18,461 nucleotides of DNA from DASXIW01 sp036497785 (GTDB lineage Bacteria; Pseudomonadota; Alphaproteobacteria; Acetobacterales; Acetobacteraceae). The stretch is from assembly GCA_036497785.1 (NCBI GenBank), contig DASXIW010000072.1, positions 1-18,461 of the forward strand. Direction: 5' to 3'. How positions within the stretch are numbered: position 1 is the stretch's first letter; each line of letters opens with the position of its first letter. Positions 1 to 7,478 of this stretch are shown one piece after another. The notes under the pieces were generated by a model. That model worked only from the letters and a program-made list of their open reading frames with translations, had not been told where the DNA came from and did not search any database. The position numbers were made by a program, and so were the translations under genes.

Positions 1-24
1 AACGTAGCGCGTGATAGGTTTCAT
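1..24 (-). CDS. Possible 5' end of a gene leaving the left edge
   Basis: On the minus strand an ATG at 24-22 opens a frame reading MKPITRYV before the window ends. A GGGAG Shine-Dalgarno-like sequence (38-34) lies nine bases upstream. Only eight codons are visible, so no product can be assigned. The support is the start codon and ribosome-binding-site arrangement alone. A chance ATG is the alternative. Confidence 0.35.
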
Positions 25-53
25 CCGGCTCGTCTCCCATGCATGAGGCTCTG

Positions 54-72
54 AGCCGTCTTCCCGACGGCT
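54..72. other. Short GC inverted repeat
   Basis: AGCCGTC and GACGGCT form a perfect 7-bp inverted repeat around the loop TTCCC. No T-run follows on either strand, so it is not a convincing intrinsic terminator. It lies between the possible left-edge gene and repeat copy 1, and could be an operator or leader hairpin for the left-edge gene. Confidence 0.35.
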
Positions 73-138
73 TAACCCTCGGATGATTGCATGTCGTGAG
101 GCGAGCCGCCTTCAGGTCACAGCGCGAACATAGGGTCT

Positions 139-226
139 AGGTGGAATCACCGGGCCATAAAATTGCTCGCCAAAACAAATACCTAGAGCATGATGGCTTC
201 GCCTATCAGAAGTCATCATGCTCTAG
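139..226 (+). repeat. 88-bp hairpin repeat element, copy 1
   Basis: This is the first of three related elements (others at 14086-14173 and 16529-16616). It is 78/88 identical to copy 2 without gaps. The left half is non-palindromic and begins AGGTGGAATCACCGGG. The right half is an 18-bp inverted repeat (183-200 with 209-226, loop GCCTATCA) with a single G.U-type mismatch. The hairpin ends 21 bases before the GTG start of the next gene, so it would lie in that gene's 5' leader if transcribed with it. No terminal duplication or transposase is visible. It resembles a miniature or REP-like intergenic element. Confidence 0.85.
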
Positions 227-247
227 GGCTGGGTAAGGGGGGAAGGC

Positions 248-589
248 GTGATCAAACGAGCCCTGATGGCGGCGATGCTGGTTGCGACTGCCGCGCGAGC
301 CGCCGCACCGCTGCAGTTTTGGAACACATCTTCGCAAGAGTTCACCGGTGTGTATCTCGCGGCCCCCGGCACGAACCACTGGGGACCGAACGAAACCGCC
401 AACGATCCGGACGGCTCCGTGGCCGCGGACGAGCGGCTGAAAATGCCGGACCTGAAGCCAGGCCAATACGACGTGCGCCTCGTCAATAAGGCGGGACGTA
501 GCTGTGTCGTGAAGAACGTCACCGTCAGCGCCGGCGGGCGGTACGCATTTTCGATTGGCGATGCGGAACTGAAAGCGTGCGGCAACTAG
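248..589 (+). CDS. Small secreted protein of unknown function
   Basis: This 113-residue protein has an N-terminal signal peptide: basic MIKR, a hydrophobic stretch, then an ARA-like cleavage region around residue 19. The mature part is about 94 residues, apparently one small beta-rich domain (segments such as LQFWNTSS, YDVRLVNKAG and VSAGGRYAFSIG). Cysteines in RSCVV and KACGN near the end could form a disulfide. It is predicted to be periplasmic or extracellular. The start is GTG, preceded by a purine-rich GGGGGGAAGG stretch. The gene lies just downstream of repeat copy 1. Its TAG stop overlaps the stop of the convergent acyltransferase gene. I do not recognise a named family with certainty. 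Confidence 0.75.
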   Translation: MIKRALMAAMLVATAARAAAPLQFWNTSSQEFTGVYLAAPGTNHWGPNETANDPDGSVAADERLKMPDLKPGQYDVRLVNKAGRSCVVKNVTVSAGGRYAFSIGDAELKACGN

Positions 590-1851
590 ATCCGGCTTAA
601 AGCATCCCCGCCTCCACTTTCGATTTGAGCATGCCGCCCACCGGTTGCCTGATGCGCCCGGTGGACGGGCCGCGCATAGCCTGTCAGGCGCTGCGCGAGT
701 GCGACCGAGGGCATCTCGACCCATCGGCGAAACAGCTCGGCACAGAGAATGATAGCCGGAACCACCGCGCAGAACGCCACGAGCGGGACAGCGCCGCCGA
801 AGGCGATGACGACGACCATCAGCAACGGCACATGTATGAGATACAGGCTGTAGGATTGCCGCCCCAGCCAGAGCAGGGGTTTATTCGTCAGCCAACCCTG
901 CACCCGGTCGCTGCCAAGGATGCCCGCAAGAATGATGGCCGCGCCGACGCCCACCAGGCGGTCGTGCTGAACCGGCCAGGGCAGCCAGCAGATCAGGCAT
1001 CCCATCGTGACGGCGCCCACGCCGAGCCAGCCTTTCCATCTTCTCCCCCATTGGGAAATTCGGGCGCGGTTCAGGGAAATGGCGATGCCGAACAGAAAAT
1101 ATTGCGCGAAATAGAAAATGTTCTCCGGCGCATTCAGAAGAAGTTCGAGTCTCTGGCTGAATAAATGCCGGGCAATATACGTGCTGACAAACAATGCCAT
1201 CAGTGTCGCCGCTATCCCCGTGTTTCGCCAGCGAACGGCAGGCAGAATGAGCAACGGAAAGATGAACGCGACTCGCACTTCCCACACCAGGGACCAGACA
1301 GCCTCGTTCATATATTCGCTGGCGTGGTTGTTCAGCACAGCGGCGATACTGGGGAAAGCCGCCCAGGCCGGTTGGAACGCCCAGCCTAATTCATTGAAAT
1401 AGACGCTGGCGGCAGGAATTTTATGGCCACCTAGCAAGAAGCTGCCCGCCGCCGCCATGGCCATGGCGATGGCATAGGGCGGGTATATCCGGCACAGGCG
1501 CCCAAGCAGATACCGGCCATAGGGCGCCGCCCGCCCGTCCAGCCAGGGCAGGCTCAGCACATAGCCGCTGAGGACAAAGAACAGCAACGCCCGCGCCTGC
1601 CCCGCCCATAGCAGATGCAACGGTGTGCGGAGCAGCAGCCATTCGCCCCAGCCAAAGGCAGCCGCCTGGGGCCGGTGCCATTCGAAATCGACAAATACCG
1701 GCTGCGTCAGAAGCAAATGGTGAAACAGCACCATCAAGGCGCAAACCCCCCGCAGCCCGTCAAATGCAACGAGTCTTTTGGCGGGCTGCGGGGCAGAATG
1801 GTGCGAAGCGAGCATCGCAGGCAATTCGGCATACTGAAGTGCGGCGGCCAC
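586..1851 (-). CDS. Acyltransferase 3 family membrane protein (OafA/YrhL-like)
   Basis: This 421-residue polytopic inner-membrane protein belongs to the acyltransferase-3 family, which moves acetyl or other acyl groups onto surface sugars, lipopolysaccharide or exopolysaccharide. The family signature is visible near the N-terminus: FDGLRGVCALMVLFHHL, containing the conserved histidine pair. About ten hydrophobic segments follow, with the usual SYSLYLIHVPLL motif near residue 335. The length is normal and there is no C-terminal SGNH domain. The start is GTG at 1851 with an AGGA sequence eight bases upstream. An internal ATG at 1815 lacks a Shine-Dalgarno sequence. The acceptor cannot be told from sequence, and no glycan-synthesis genes are nearby. 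The gene ends by sharing CTAG with the convergent secreted-protein gene. Confidence 0.88.
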   Translation of the reverse strand: MAAALQYAELPAMLASHHSAPQPAKRLVAFDGLRGVCALMVLFHHLLLTQPVFVDFEWHRPQAAAFGWGEWLLLRTPLHLLWAGQARALLFFVLSGYVLSLPWLDGRAAPYGRYLLGRLCRIYPPYAIAMAMAAAGSFLLGGHKIPAASVYFNELGWAFQPAWAAFPSIAAVLNNHASEYMNEAVWSLVWEVRVAFIFPLLILPAVRWRNTGIAATLMALFVSTYIARHLFSQRLELLLNAPENIFYFAQYFLFGIAISLNRARISQWGRRWKGWLGVGAVTMGCLICWLPWPVQHDRLVGVGAAIILAGILGSDRVQGWLTNKPLLWLGRQSYSLYLIHVPLLMVVVIAFGGAVPLVAFCAVVPAIILCAELFRRWVEMPSVALAQRLTGYARPVHRAHQATGGRHAQIESGGGDALSRI

Positions 1852-1876
1852 AGTGAGCTTCCTACAACAAAACTCT

Positions 1877-1882
1877 ATAATA
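1877..1882 (-). promoter_or_regulatory. Candidate -10 box for the acyltransferase gene
   Basis: Read on the minus strand, TATTAT lies 25 bases upstream of the GTG start within an AT-rich stretch. A weak -35 (TTTCAA) sits 17 bases further upstream. The -10 match is good and the -35 is poor, so this is tentative. Confidence 0.25.
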
Positions 1883-2070
1883 CAGGTTCGAATACGACTT
1901 TGAAAATTAACGGGCGTTCAAATATCCGCTAGCATACCGCACAGCATTGCATATAGATACGAAATACTAATGTTCTGGATGGTTTTGGACCAATTGGCGT
2001 GCCCGCTCGACTTTGCGAAAACCCAAGCCATGGCCCGGCGCTGTTTGCGTTGCGAGTTTTGCGGTTTTGC

Positions 2071-2090
2071 TTTAGGAATAACAACCTAAA
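2071..2090. promoter_or_regulatory. Inverted repeat in AT-rich intergenic DNA
   Basis: TTTAGG and CCTAAA form a perfect 6-bp inverted repeat separated by eight bases, about 220 bp upstream of the acyltransferase start. It could be an operator or a weak hairpin. No factor can be named. Confidence 0.25.
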
Positions 2091-2225
2091 ATAGGAAAAT
2101 TCCGGTATGGAAGCGGCGCATTGGCTGACCCAGGATCATGGCGCGGACATCCGGCCTCCCCAGCCCCGCACACCCGCCGGTCCTGGCATTTTCCGCCACC
2201 GCGCCAATCGCGCACGCAGCGCGCG

Positions 2226-2267
2226 AATGGCGCAAAACACCCCCTTAATGGCGCAATTAATGGCGCA
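2226..2267. repeat. Three short direct repeats AATGGCGCA
   Basis: AATGGCGCA occurs at 2226, 2247 and 2259. The last two sit in a 12-bp tandem unit, TTAATGGCGCA twice. They lie immediately downstream of the transporter stop codon (2271). The role is unknown and replication slippage is a sufficient explanation. Confidence 0.5.
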
Positions 2268-2270
2268 GCC

Positions 2271-3500
2271 CTACCCCAGCAACCCCGCCACCGCGCCGCT
2301 GGTGCAGGTCGCGAGCGTGCCGGAGATCAGGGTGCGGAAACCCAGTTCGATGATCTCCCCCCGGCGGTCCGGCACCATCGCCCCCAGCCCGCCAATGACA
2401 ATGCCCAGGCTGCCGAAATTGGCGAAGCCGCACAGCGCGTATGTCACGATCAGGCGCGAGCGGAGCGAGAGCGCATCCGGCGGCAGGGCGGCAAGATTGA
2501 GATAGGCCACGAATTCATTGAGCACGGTCTTGGTCGCCATCAGCCCGGCGGCGATGTTGGTTTGCGCCCAGGGAATGCCGATAAGCCACATCACCGGGCG
2601 GAACGGCACGGCGAAGATGCGTTGCAGGCTGGGCGGCTGTTGCAGCGGCACCAAGGCCAGGATGCTGTTGGCCAGCGAGACCAGTGCCACCGTCACCAGC
2701 AGCACGGCGACGATGCCGGCCAGGACGGGAATGCCGTCCATCGTGCCGCGCACCACCGCGTCCAGCGCGTTGGCGGTGGGATGGGGCAGCACGATGTCGG
2801 CTTCCTCGTCGCGCGGGCGGAACGGCACCATCAGCGCCGCGATGGCCAATGCGGCGGGCGTGCTGACCAGCGAGGCGATCAGGATGTTGCCCAGCGCGTT
2901 CGGCACCACCGGGCTGAGCACGGCGGCATAGATCACCATCACCGTGCCGGCGATGCCTGCCATGCCGCAGGTCATCAGCGCGAACAATTCGCCGCGCTGC
3001 ATGCGCGCGAGCCACGGGCGCACCAGCAGCGGCGCCTCGATCATGCCCACGAACACATGCACCGCCGCCCCCAGCGCCAGCGCACCGCCAATGCCCAGGA
3101 AGCGGCGCAGCATCCAGGCGAAGCCGCGCAGCACGCGCTGCATCACGCCCAGATGAAACAGCAGCGAGCCAATGGCGCTGATGATCAGCACCAGCGGCAG
3201 CGCCTGGAAGGCCAGGATGAAGCTGGCGCCGGGATGGGTCTCGGCAAACGGCAAGGGCGCGCCGACCAGATAGCCGAACACGAAGCCGGTGCCCGCATCG
3301 GATGCGCGTTGCAACGCGTCGCCCACGCCGTTCAGCAGCAGCACCGCATGGGTGGCCGGCGGAAAGCGGATCAGCAGCAATGCCAGCGCGAATTCCAGCG
3401 CCATGCCGCCGATCACGGTGCGCCATGGCACGCGGCGGCGGTCCTCGCTCATCGCCCAGGCCAGCGCGAGCAGGACCAGTATGCCGCCTAGCGGGCGCAT
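2271..3500 (-). CDS. nupC: Concentrative nucleoside transporter (CNT/NupC family)
   Basis: This 409-residue inner-membrane symporter matches the CNT fold throughout. Landmarks are an MRPLGGILVLL start, the HP1 region GMIEAPLLVRP (152-162), MAGIAGTVMVIYAAVL (180-195), NEFVAYLNL (328-336) and CGFANFGSLGI (357-367). CNT proteins import nucleosides with Na+ or H+. From the Vibrio CNT structure as I recall it, Glu, Asn and Ser at the ribose site are retained here (E329, N361, S364). The Gln-Thr pair contacting the base is Met-Ile (153-154), so the substrate may differ. It is the last gene of a four-gene operon, 10 bp after the FMN enzyme. No good Shine-Dalgarno sequence precedes the ATG, so translational coupling is likely. 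Confidence 0.88.
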   Translation of the reverse strand: MRPLGGILVLLALAWAMSEDRRRVPWRTVIGGMALEFALALLLIRFPPATHAVLLLNGVGDALQRASDAGTGFVFGYLVGAPLPFAETHPGASFILAFQALPLVLIISAIGSLLFHLGVMQRVLRGFAWMLRRFLGIGGALALGAAVHVFVGMIEAPLLVRPWLARMQRGELFALMTCGMAGIAGTVMVIYAAVLSPVVPNALGNILIASLVSTPAALAIAALMVPFRPRDEEADIVLPHPTANALDAVVRGTMDGIPVLAGIVAVLLVTVALVSLANSILALVPLQQPPSLQRIFAVPFRPVMWLIGIPWAQTNIAAGLMATKTVLNEFVAYLNLAALPPDALSLRSRLIVTYALCGFANFGSLGIVIGGLGAMVPDRRGEIIELGFRTLISGTLATCTSGAVAGLLG

Positions 3501-3510
3501 CTGATGGGGG

Positions 3511-4608
3511 TCAGTAACCCTCCTCCAGGGTCAGCAGCGGGAAAGCGCTGTGGACGTGGGCGGGGGCTACGGGACGGGCGGCCTGCACATGGCTGCGGTC
3601 GAGCTGGGCGAAGCCGGTGATGCCCAGCAGGCCGAGGCATTCGCGCACCTCGCTCTCCAGCAATTCCAGCACCCGTACCACGCCCGCACCCCCGGCAGCG
3701 GCGAGGCCGTACACGAAGAGCCGGCCGATCACCACCAGATCCGCGCCCAGCGCGATGCCCTTGACGATGTCCGAGCCACGGCTGAAACCGCCATCCACGT
3801 AAACTTTCGCGCGCCCGGCCACGGCCTGCACCACCTCGGGCAGCACATCCAGCGCGCCGGGGCAGTGATCGAGCTGGCGGCCGCCATGGTTGGAGACATG
3901 GATCACGTCCACCCCCAGCGAGCAGGCGCGCTCGGCGTCCTCGGCCGTGGCGATGCCCTTCAGGATCAGCGGAATCTTGTGCTGGGATTTGAAGCGTTCG
4001 ATATGGCCCCAGTTCAGCGCGGCCTGGAAGCGCATGGCCGGATCATTGGCGCGCCAGCCCTTGCGCCAACGCTTGGCGATGTCCCGCTCCCGCCTGCTGT
4101 ACAGGGCGGAATCGACGGTGATACAGAAAGCGTCGTAGCCGGCATCGACGGCGCGCCGCACGTGGTCGTTGATGAAGGCCTCGTCGCCGCGCACGTAAAG
4201 CTGGAAGATTTTCGGCCCCATCCCGGCCGCCGCACTCGCCTCCAGCCCCGGCTGCGTCACCGAGCTAATATAGGCGGGCACGCCGAATTCCCCGGCGGCG
4301 CGCATCACCGTGGCGCCGCCGCCGGCCTCGAAGGATTCCAGCGAGCCGACCGGGGCCAGCGCCACCGGCAGGCGGATGCGCTTGCCCATGAAGTCGTGCG
4401 AGGCATCCAGCGTGGACACATCCACCAGCACGCGCGGCCGGAAGGCCACGCTGTCCAGCGCCTGGCGGTTGCGGCGGAGAGTCGTCTCCGTCTCCGTGCC
4501 GCCGACCAGATAGTCCCACACGCCCTGATGCAGATTGCGCCGCGCGGCCTTGATGAATTCGTGCAGCGTCAGGAAATCGTCGGCCATGCTGTTGGATGTG
4601 CCCGACAC
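3511..4608 (-). CDS. FMN-dependent alpha-hydroxy-acid dehydrogenase/oxidase
   Basis: This 365-residue TIM-barrel flavoenzyme belongs to the family of L-lactate dehydrogenase (LldD), lactate oxidase, glycolate oxidase and mandelate dehydrogenase. It oxidises a 2-hydroxy acid to the 2-keto acid. Visible hallmarks are WDYLVGG (31-37), FQLYV (135-139), ITVDSA (163-168), LILKGI (214-219), catalytic SNHGGRQLD (239-247, His241 and Arg244), the FMN-phosphate loop VDGGFSRGSD (271-280) and GADLVVIGR (288-296). No membrane-binding insertion is evident. The GTG start lies one base after the upstream dehydratase stop; an ATG at 4587 is an alternative. Lactate, glycolate and sugar-derived hydroxy acids are all possible substrates. 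Confidence 0.9.
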   Translation of the reverse strand: MSGTSNSMADDFLTLHEFIKAARRNLHQGVWDYLVGGTETETTLRRNRQALDSVAFRPRVLVDVSTLDASHDFMGKRIRLPVALAPVGSLESFEAGGGATVMRAAGEFGVPAYISSVTQPGLEASAAAGMGPKIFQLYVRGDEAFINDHVRRAVDAGYDAFCITVDSALYSRRERDIAKRWRKGWRANDPAMRFQAALNWGHIERFKSQHKIPLILKGIATAEDAERACSLGVDVIHVSNHGGRQLDHCPGALDVLPEVVQAVAGRAKVYVDGGFSRGSDIVKGIALGADLVVIGRLFVYGLAAAGGAGVVRVLELLESEVRECLGLLGITGFAQLDRSHVQAARPVAPAHVHSAFPLLTLEEGY

Positions 4609-4609
4609 G

Positions 4610-5788
4610 CTAAATCAGCCCCCGCTGGGCGAGGTTGCGCATCAGCGCGCCCGCGCCGAATTCCCAGCGCGCACACTTGTCGCTGGGGCGGATGCGATTG
4701 ACCAGCCGGCCCAGCTTGGGCGAGGCGATGGTGACGATGTCGTCCGTCTTGTGGGTGAAGCCCTTGCCCGGCGCGTCCCTATCCTCGATCGGCGCGAACA
4801 TGGTGCCGAGATACAGCACCGCGCCATCGGGAAAAGCGTGATGCGCGTTGAGCAATTGCCCGGCGAGATCGGCGGGGTCGCGGCTGATTTGCGACATGGA
4901 CGAGCTGCCTTCCAGCCGGAAATTATCGGTGCCTTCCACGGTGAGCGAGACCACCGTGGCGCGCACATCGTCCAGTGTGAAGCCGGCATCGAAGAAGCGG
5001 ATGAACGGGCCGATGGCGGCCGAGGCGTTATTGTCCTTCGCCTTGCTCAGCAGCAAGGCGGAGCGGCCTTCGATGTCGCGCAGATTGACGTCGTTGCCCA
5101 GCGTGGCGCCGACGATGGCGCCGGAGGAATTCACCAGCAGCACCAGCTCGGGTTCCGGGTTGTTCCAGCTGCTGGAGGGATGCACGCCCGCATCCATGCC
5201 GGTGCCGACCGTGGACATTGGCTGGGACTTGGTGAAGATCTCGGCATCCGGGCCGATGCCCACTTCCAGATACTGGCTCCAGGCACCCTGGGCGATCAGC
5301 ATCTTCTTCAGCTCGGCCGCGGCGGGCGAGCCCGGTTGCAGCTTGGCAAGATCGTCGCCGATCAGCGCCTGCACTTCCTTGCGCAGCTTCGCGGCAGCGG
5401 CCAGATCGCCGCGCGCCCGCTCCTCGATGACGCGTTCCAGCATGGACACGGCAAAGGTGACACCCGCCGCCTTCACCGCCTGAAGATCGATCGGCGAAAG
5501 CAGGAACGGCCTTTCGGCGTTGCGCGTATCGGCGGGGGTGTTGGCCAGTATGCCGGCGAGCGTGCCGAGATTCTCGCCAACTGCGCCGCGCAGGGAAGCC
5601 GCGGGATCGGCCACCTCGGCCAGATCGCGCATGGTCGGGAAGCTGCGGGAGATGTCGATCACGCCCTCGGCGCGAATCGCGACCACCGAGGGGCCGCGCA
5701 GATCGGGGCGCCAGATCCGTCCGGCGAGGGCGCCGGCCGTGCCGTCCTCAGGCAAAGCGGGCGAGATGGCGTCGTGGAACCGGGTCAT
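4610..5788 (-). CDS. Fumarylacetoacetate-hydrolase-family dehydratase, XylX-like
   Basis: This 392-residue enzyme closely resembles, from memory, Caulobacter XylX, the 2-keto-3-deoxy-D-xylonate dehydratase of the Weimberg pathway, which makes 2-oxoglutarate semialdehyde. Shared segments include LQAVKAAGVTFAVS (103-116), LERVIEERARGD (117-128), SQYLEVGIGPDAEIFTK (171-187), NNPEPEL with its metal-binding Glu pair (E212, E214), GNDVNLRDIEGRSALLLSKA (231-250) and DRDAPGKGFTHK. The FAH fold binds Mg2+ or Mn2+. The ATG at 5788 was chosen because GGAGGAAG lies seven bases upstream; the longer frame to 5980 overlaps glpD and has no support. No other Weimberg genes are in the window, so the exact keto-deoxy sugar acid is uncertain. 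Confidence 0.88.
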   Translation of the reverse strand: MTRFHDAISPALPEDGTAGALAGRIWRPDLRGPSVVAIRAEGVIDISRSFPTMRDLAEVADPAASLRGAVGENLGTLAGILANTPADTRNAERPFLLSPIDLQAVKAAGVTFAVSMLERVIEERARGDLAAAAKLRKEVQALIGDDLAKLQPGSPAAAELKKMLIAQGAWSQYLEVGIGPDAEIFTKSQPMSTVGTGMDAGVHPSSSWNNPEPELVLLVNSSGAIVGATLGNDVNLRDIEGRSALLLSKAKDNNASAAIGPFIRFFDAGFTLDDVRATVVSLTVEGTDNFRLEGSSSMSQISRDPADLAGQLLNAHHAFPDGAVLYLGTMFAPIEDRDAPGKGFTHKTDDIVTIASPKLGRLVNRIRPSDKCARWEFGAGALMRNLAQRGLI

Positions 5789-5853
5789 GCGGGGTCTTCC
5801 TCCAAGTCGTGCAAGGAAGCCTAGACACCGCCCGGGACGCCGGCAAGCCGCGT

Positions 5854-7428
5854 TCAGGCATCCCGCGCGCCGATGGCGGCTTCTTGCAGAACCGTATCGA
5901 TGGCGGCGATCTCGGCTGGCGTCAGACGCAGGCCGAGCTTGCTGCGCCGCCAGACGATATCCTCCGCGCGCGTTGCCCATTCATGGGTGGCGAGATAGCG
6001 GATTTCCGCCTCGGTCAGATCGGCGCCAATCACCCGGCCGAGATCGCGCGCATTGCTGGCATCCCCAAGCAGCATGGCGGCACGCGTGCCATAGGCCCGC
6101 ACCAGCCGCCACGCCGTGGCAGGCGCCAGGAAGGGCCAGCGCCGCATCGTCTCGGCCAGCAGCGCCGCAAACCCGTCATGCGGGAAATCGCCGCCGGGCA
6201 GGCCTGCCGTGGCCGTCCAGCCCGCCGCCAGGCCGGTGGCTTGGGGAAGATGCGGGGCCAGCCGGGCCATGGCCGCCTCGGCCAGTCTGCGAAAGGTTGT
6301 GATCTTGCCGCCGAGCACACTCAGCAGGGCCGCCCGTCCTTCCGGCGCGTCCAGTGTGAGGACGTAGTCGCGCGTCGCCGCCTGGGCGCTACCGGCACGA
6401 TCGTCATAGAGCGGGCGCACACCGGAATAGCTCCACACCACCATCGCTGGCCTGATCGGCGCACGGAAATATTCGCTGGCGCCGGCGCACAGATAGGCGA
6501 TCTCCTCGGGCGAGATGCGCACGGCGCCGGGATCGCCGGCGTAATCCTGGTCCGTGGTGCCGATCAGGGTGAAATCGCGCTCGTACGGAATGGCGAAGAA
6601 AATGCGGCCATCGGCGTTCTGGAACATGTAGCAGCGATCATGCTCGTAAAGCCGGGGCACCACGATGTGGCTGCCCTTGACCAGGCGCAGATGCGCCTGG
6701 GTGTTGGACCGCACCACGCCGCCCAGCACCTGCCCCACCCAGGGGCCGGCCGCATTGACCAGCACTTTGCATCGCAAATTGCGCGCAGCCCCGCTCGCCT
6801 CGTCGCGCACGATCACATCCCATTCGCCATCCACCCGATCGGCGGAGATGCAGCTTGTGCGCGGTGCGATGACCGCGCCGCGATCCGCCGCGTCGCGGGC
6901 GTTCAGGACCACGAGCCGGGAATCCTCCACCCAGCAATCCGAATATTCGAAGGCGTGCCGATATCGCGGCTGCAACGCGGCGCCCCAAGGCGAATAGTCG
7001 AGCCGCACAGTCTTGGTTGGCGGCAGGCGGCGGCGGCCGCCGATATGGTCGTACAGGAACAGGCCGAGGCGCAGCTTCCAGCGCGGGCGCAGCCCCTTGT
7101 GGTGCGGCAGCACGAAACGCAGCGGCCAGATGATATGCGGCGCGATGCCCCACAGCACCTCGCGCTCCCTCAGCGCCTCGCGCACCAGCCGGAACGCGTA
7201 ATGTTCCAGGTAGCGCAGCCCGCCATGGATCAGCTTGGTTGAGGCGGCGGAGGTGGCGCCCCCGAGATCGGCCTGTTCGCACAGATACACCGACCAGCCG
7301 CGCCCGGCCGCGTCGCGCGCGATGCCGGCGCCGTTGATGCCACCGCCGATGATGACGAGGTCGAAACGCTCCACGCGCCCCTCGTTGCGAGGACGGGCGA
7401 AATCTGGGACGGCGGAATCTGGGGTCAC
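5854..7428 (-). CDS. glpD: Aerobic glycerol-3-phosphate dehydrogenase
   Basis: This 524-residue membrane-associated FAD enzyme oxidises sn-glycerol 3-phosphate to dihydroxyacetone phosphate and passes electrons to quinone. It shows the Rossmann FAD motif LVIIGGGINGAGIARDAAGRG (24-44), STKLIHGGLRYLEH, NAAGPWVGQV, GTTDQDYAGD, SYSGVRPLYDD and GGKITTFRRLAE, all typical of GlpD, plus the C-terminal DUF domain. The longest start is GTG at 7428. A GTG at 7374 preceded by GAGGGG would give about 506 residues, nearer the usual length, and is a serious alternative. It is the first gene of the minus-strand operon, 65 bp ahead of the XylX-like gene. No glpK, glpF or glpR is in the window. Confidence 0.93.
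   Translation of the reverse strand: MTPDSAVPDFARPRNEGRVERFDLVIIGGGINGAGIARDAAGRGWSVYLCEQADLGGATSAASTKLIHGGLRYLEHYAFRLVREALREREVLWGIAPHIIWPLRFVLPHHKGLRPRWKLRLGLFLYDHIGGRRRLPPTKTVRLDYSPWGAALQPRYRHAFEYSDCWVEDSRLVVLNARDAADRGAVIAPRTSCISADRVDGEWDVIVRDEASGAARNLRCKVLVNAAGPWVGQVLGGVVRSNTQAHLRLVKGSHIVVPRLYEHDRCYMFQNADGRIFFAIPYERDFTLIGTTDQDYAGDPGAVRISPEEIAYLCAGASEYFRAPIRPAMVVWSYSGVRPLYDDRAGSAQAATRDYVLTLDAPEGRAALLSVLGGKITTFRRLAEAAMARLAPHLPQATGLAAGWTATAGLPGGDFPHDGFAALLAETMRRWPFLAPATAWRLVRAYGTRAAMLLGDASNARDLGRVIGADLTEAEIRYLATHEWATRAEDIVWRRSKLGLRLTPAEIAAIDTVLQEAAIGARDA
7397..7423. repeat. 15-bp-spaced direct repeat at the glpD start
   Basis: GCGAAATCTGGG (7397-7408) and GCGGAATCTGGG (7412-7423) are 15 bp apart and differ at one base. 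If glpD starts at 7428 they encode the repeated residues PDSAV/PDFAR. If it starts at 7374 they lie in the 5' leader, where they could be paired regulator sites. Confidence 0.45.
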
Positions 7429-7478
7429 GGGCTTATCCGGGCTGGAACTGACCCGGTTTCATATCGCCCCGGCAAGGT

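Larger units (their letters stand above)
1852..2270. other. 419-bp intergenic region, partly AT-rich
   Basis: This region lies between the acyltransferase start and the transporter stop; both genes are on the minus strand. Positions 1860-2110 are noticeably poorer in G+C than the coding DNA around them. It holds the candidate acyltransferase promoter and a 6-bp inverted repeat TTTAGG/CCTAAA (2071-2076 and 2085-2090). Next to the transporter stop are three copies of AATGGCGCA (2226, 2247, 2259). I saw no coding frame with a family resemblance and no RNA gene. Plus-strand open frames starting near 2107 are composition artefacts antisense to the transporter. Confidence 0.6.

Noticed and set aside
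190..489. Open frame starting at the ATGATG inside repeat copy 1
   Set aside because: It overlaps the secreted-protein gene in another frame and loses protein-like composition after the repeat. The signal-peptide frame from 248 is the credible gene.
2121..3491. Long plus-strand open frame (456 codons) opposite the transporter
   Set aside because: Its translation is Arg/His/Gln/Ala-rich, as expected of antisense frames in high-GC DNA. The minus strand encodes a complete CNT protein with all family motifs.
5789..5980. Upstream extension of the XylX-like gene
   Set aside because: It would overlap glpD and has no similarity to the family. The ATG at 5788 has a strong GGAGGAAG ribosome-binding site.
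4535..7242. Long plus-strand open frames opposite the dehydratase and glpD
   Set aside because: They are low-complexity, Gly/Ala/Arg/His-rich shadows of well-recognised minus-strand enzymes.
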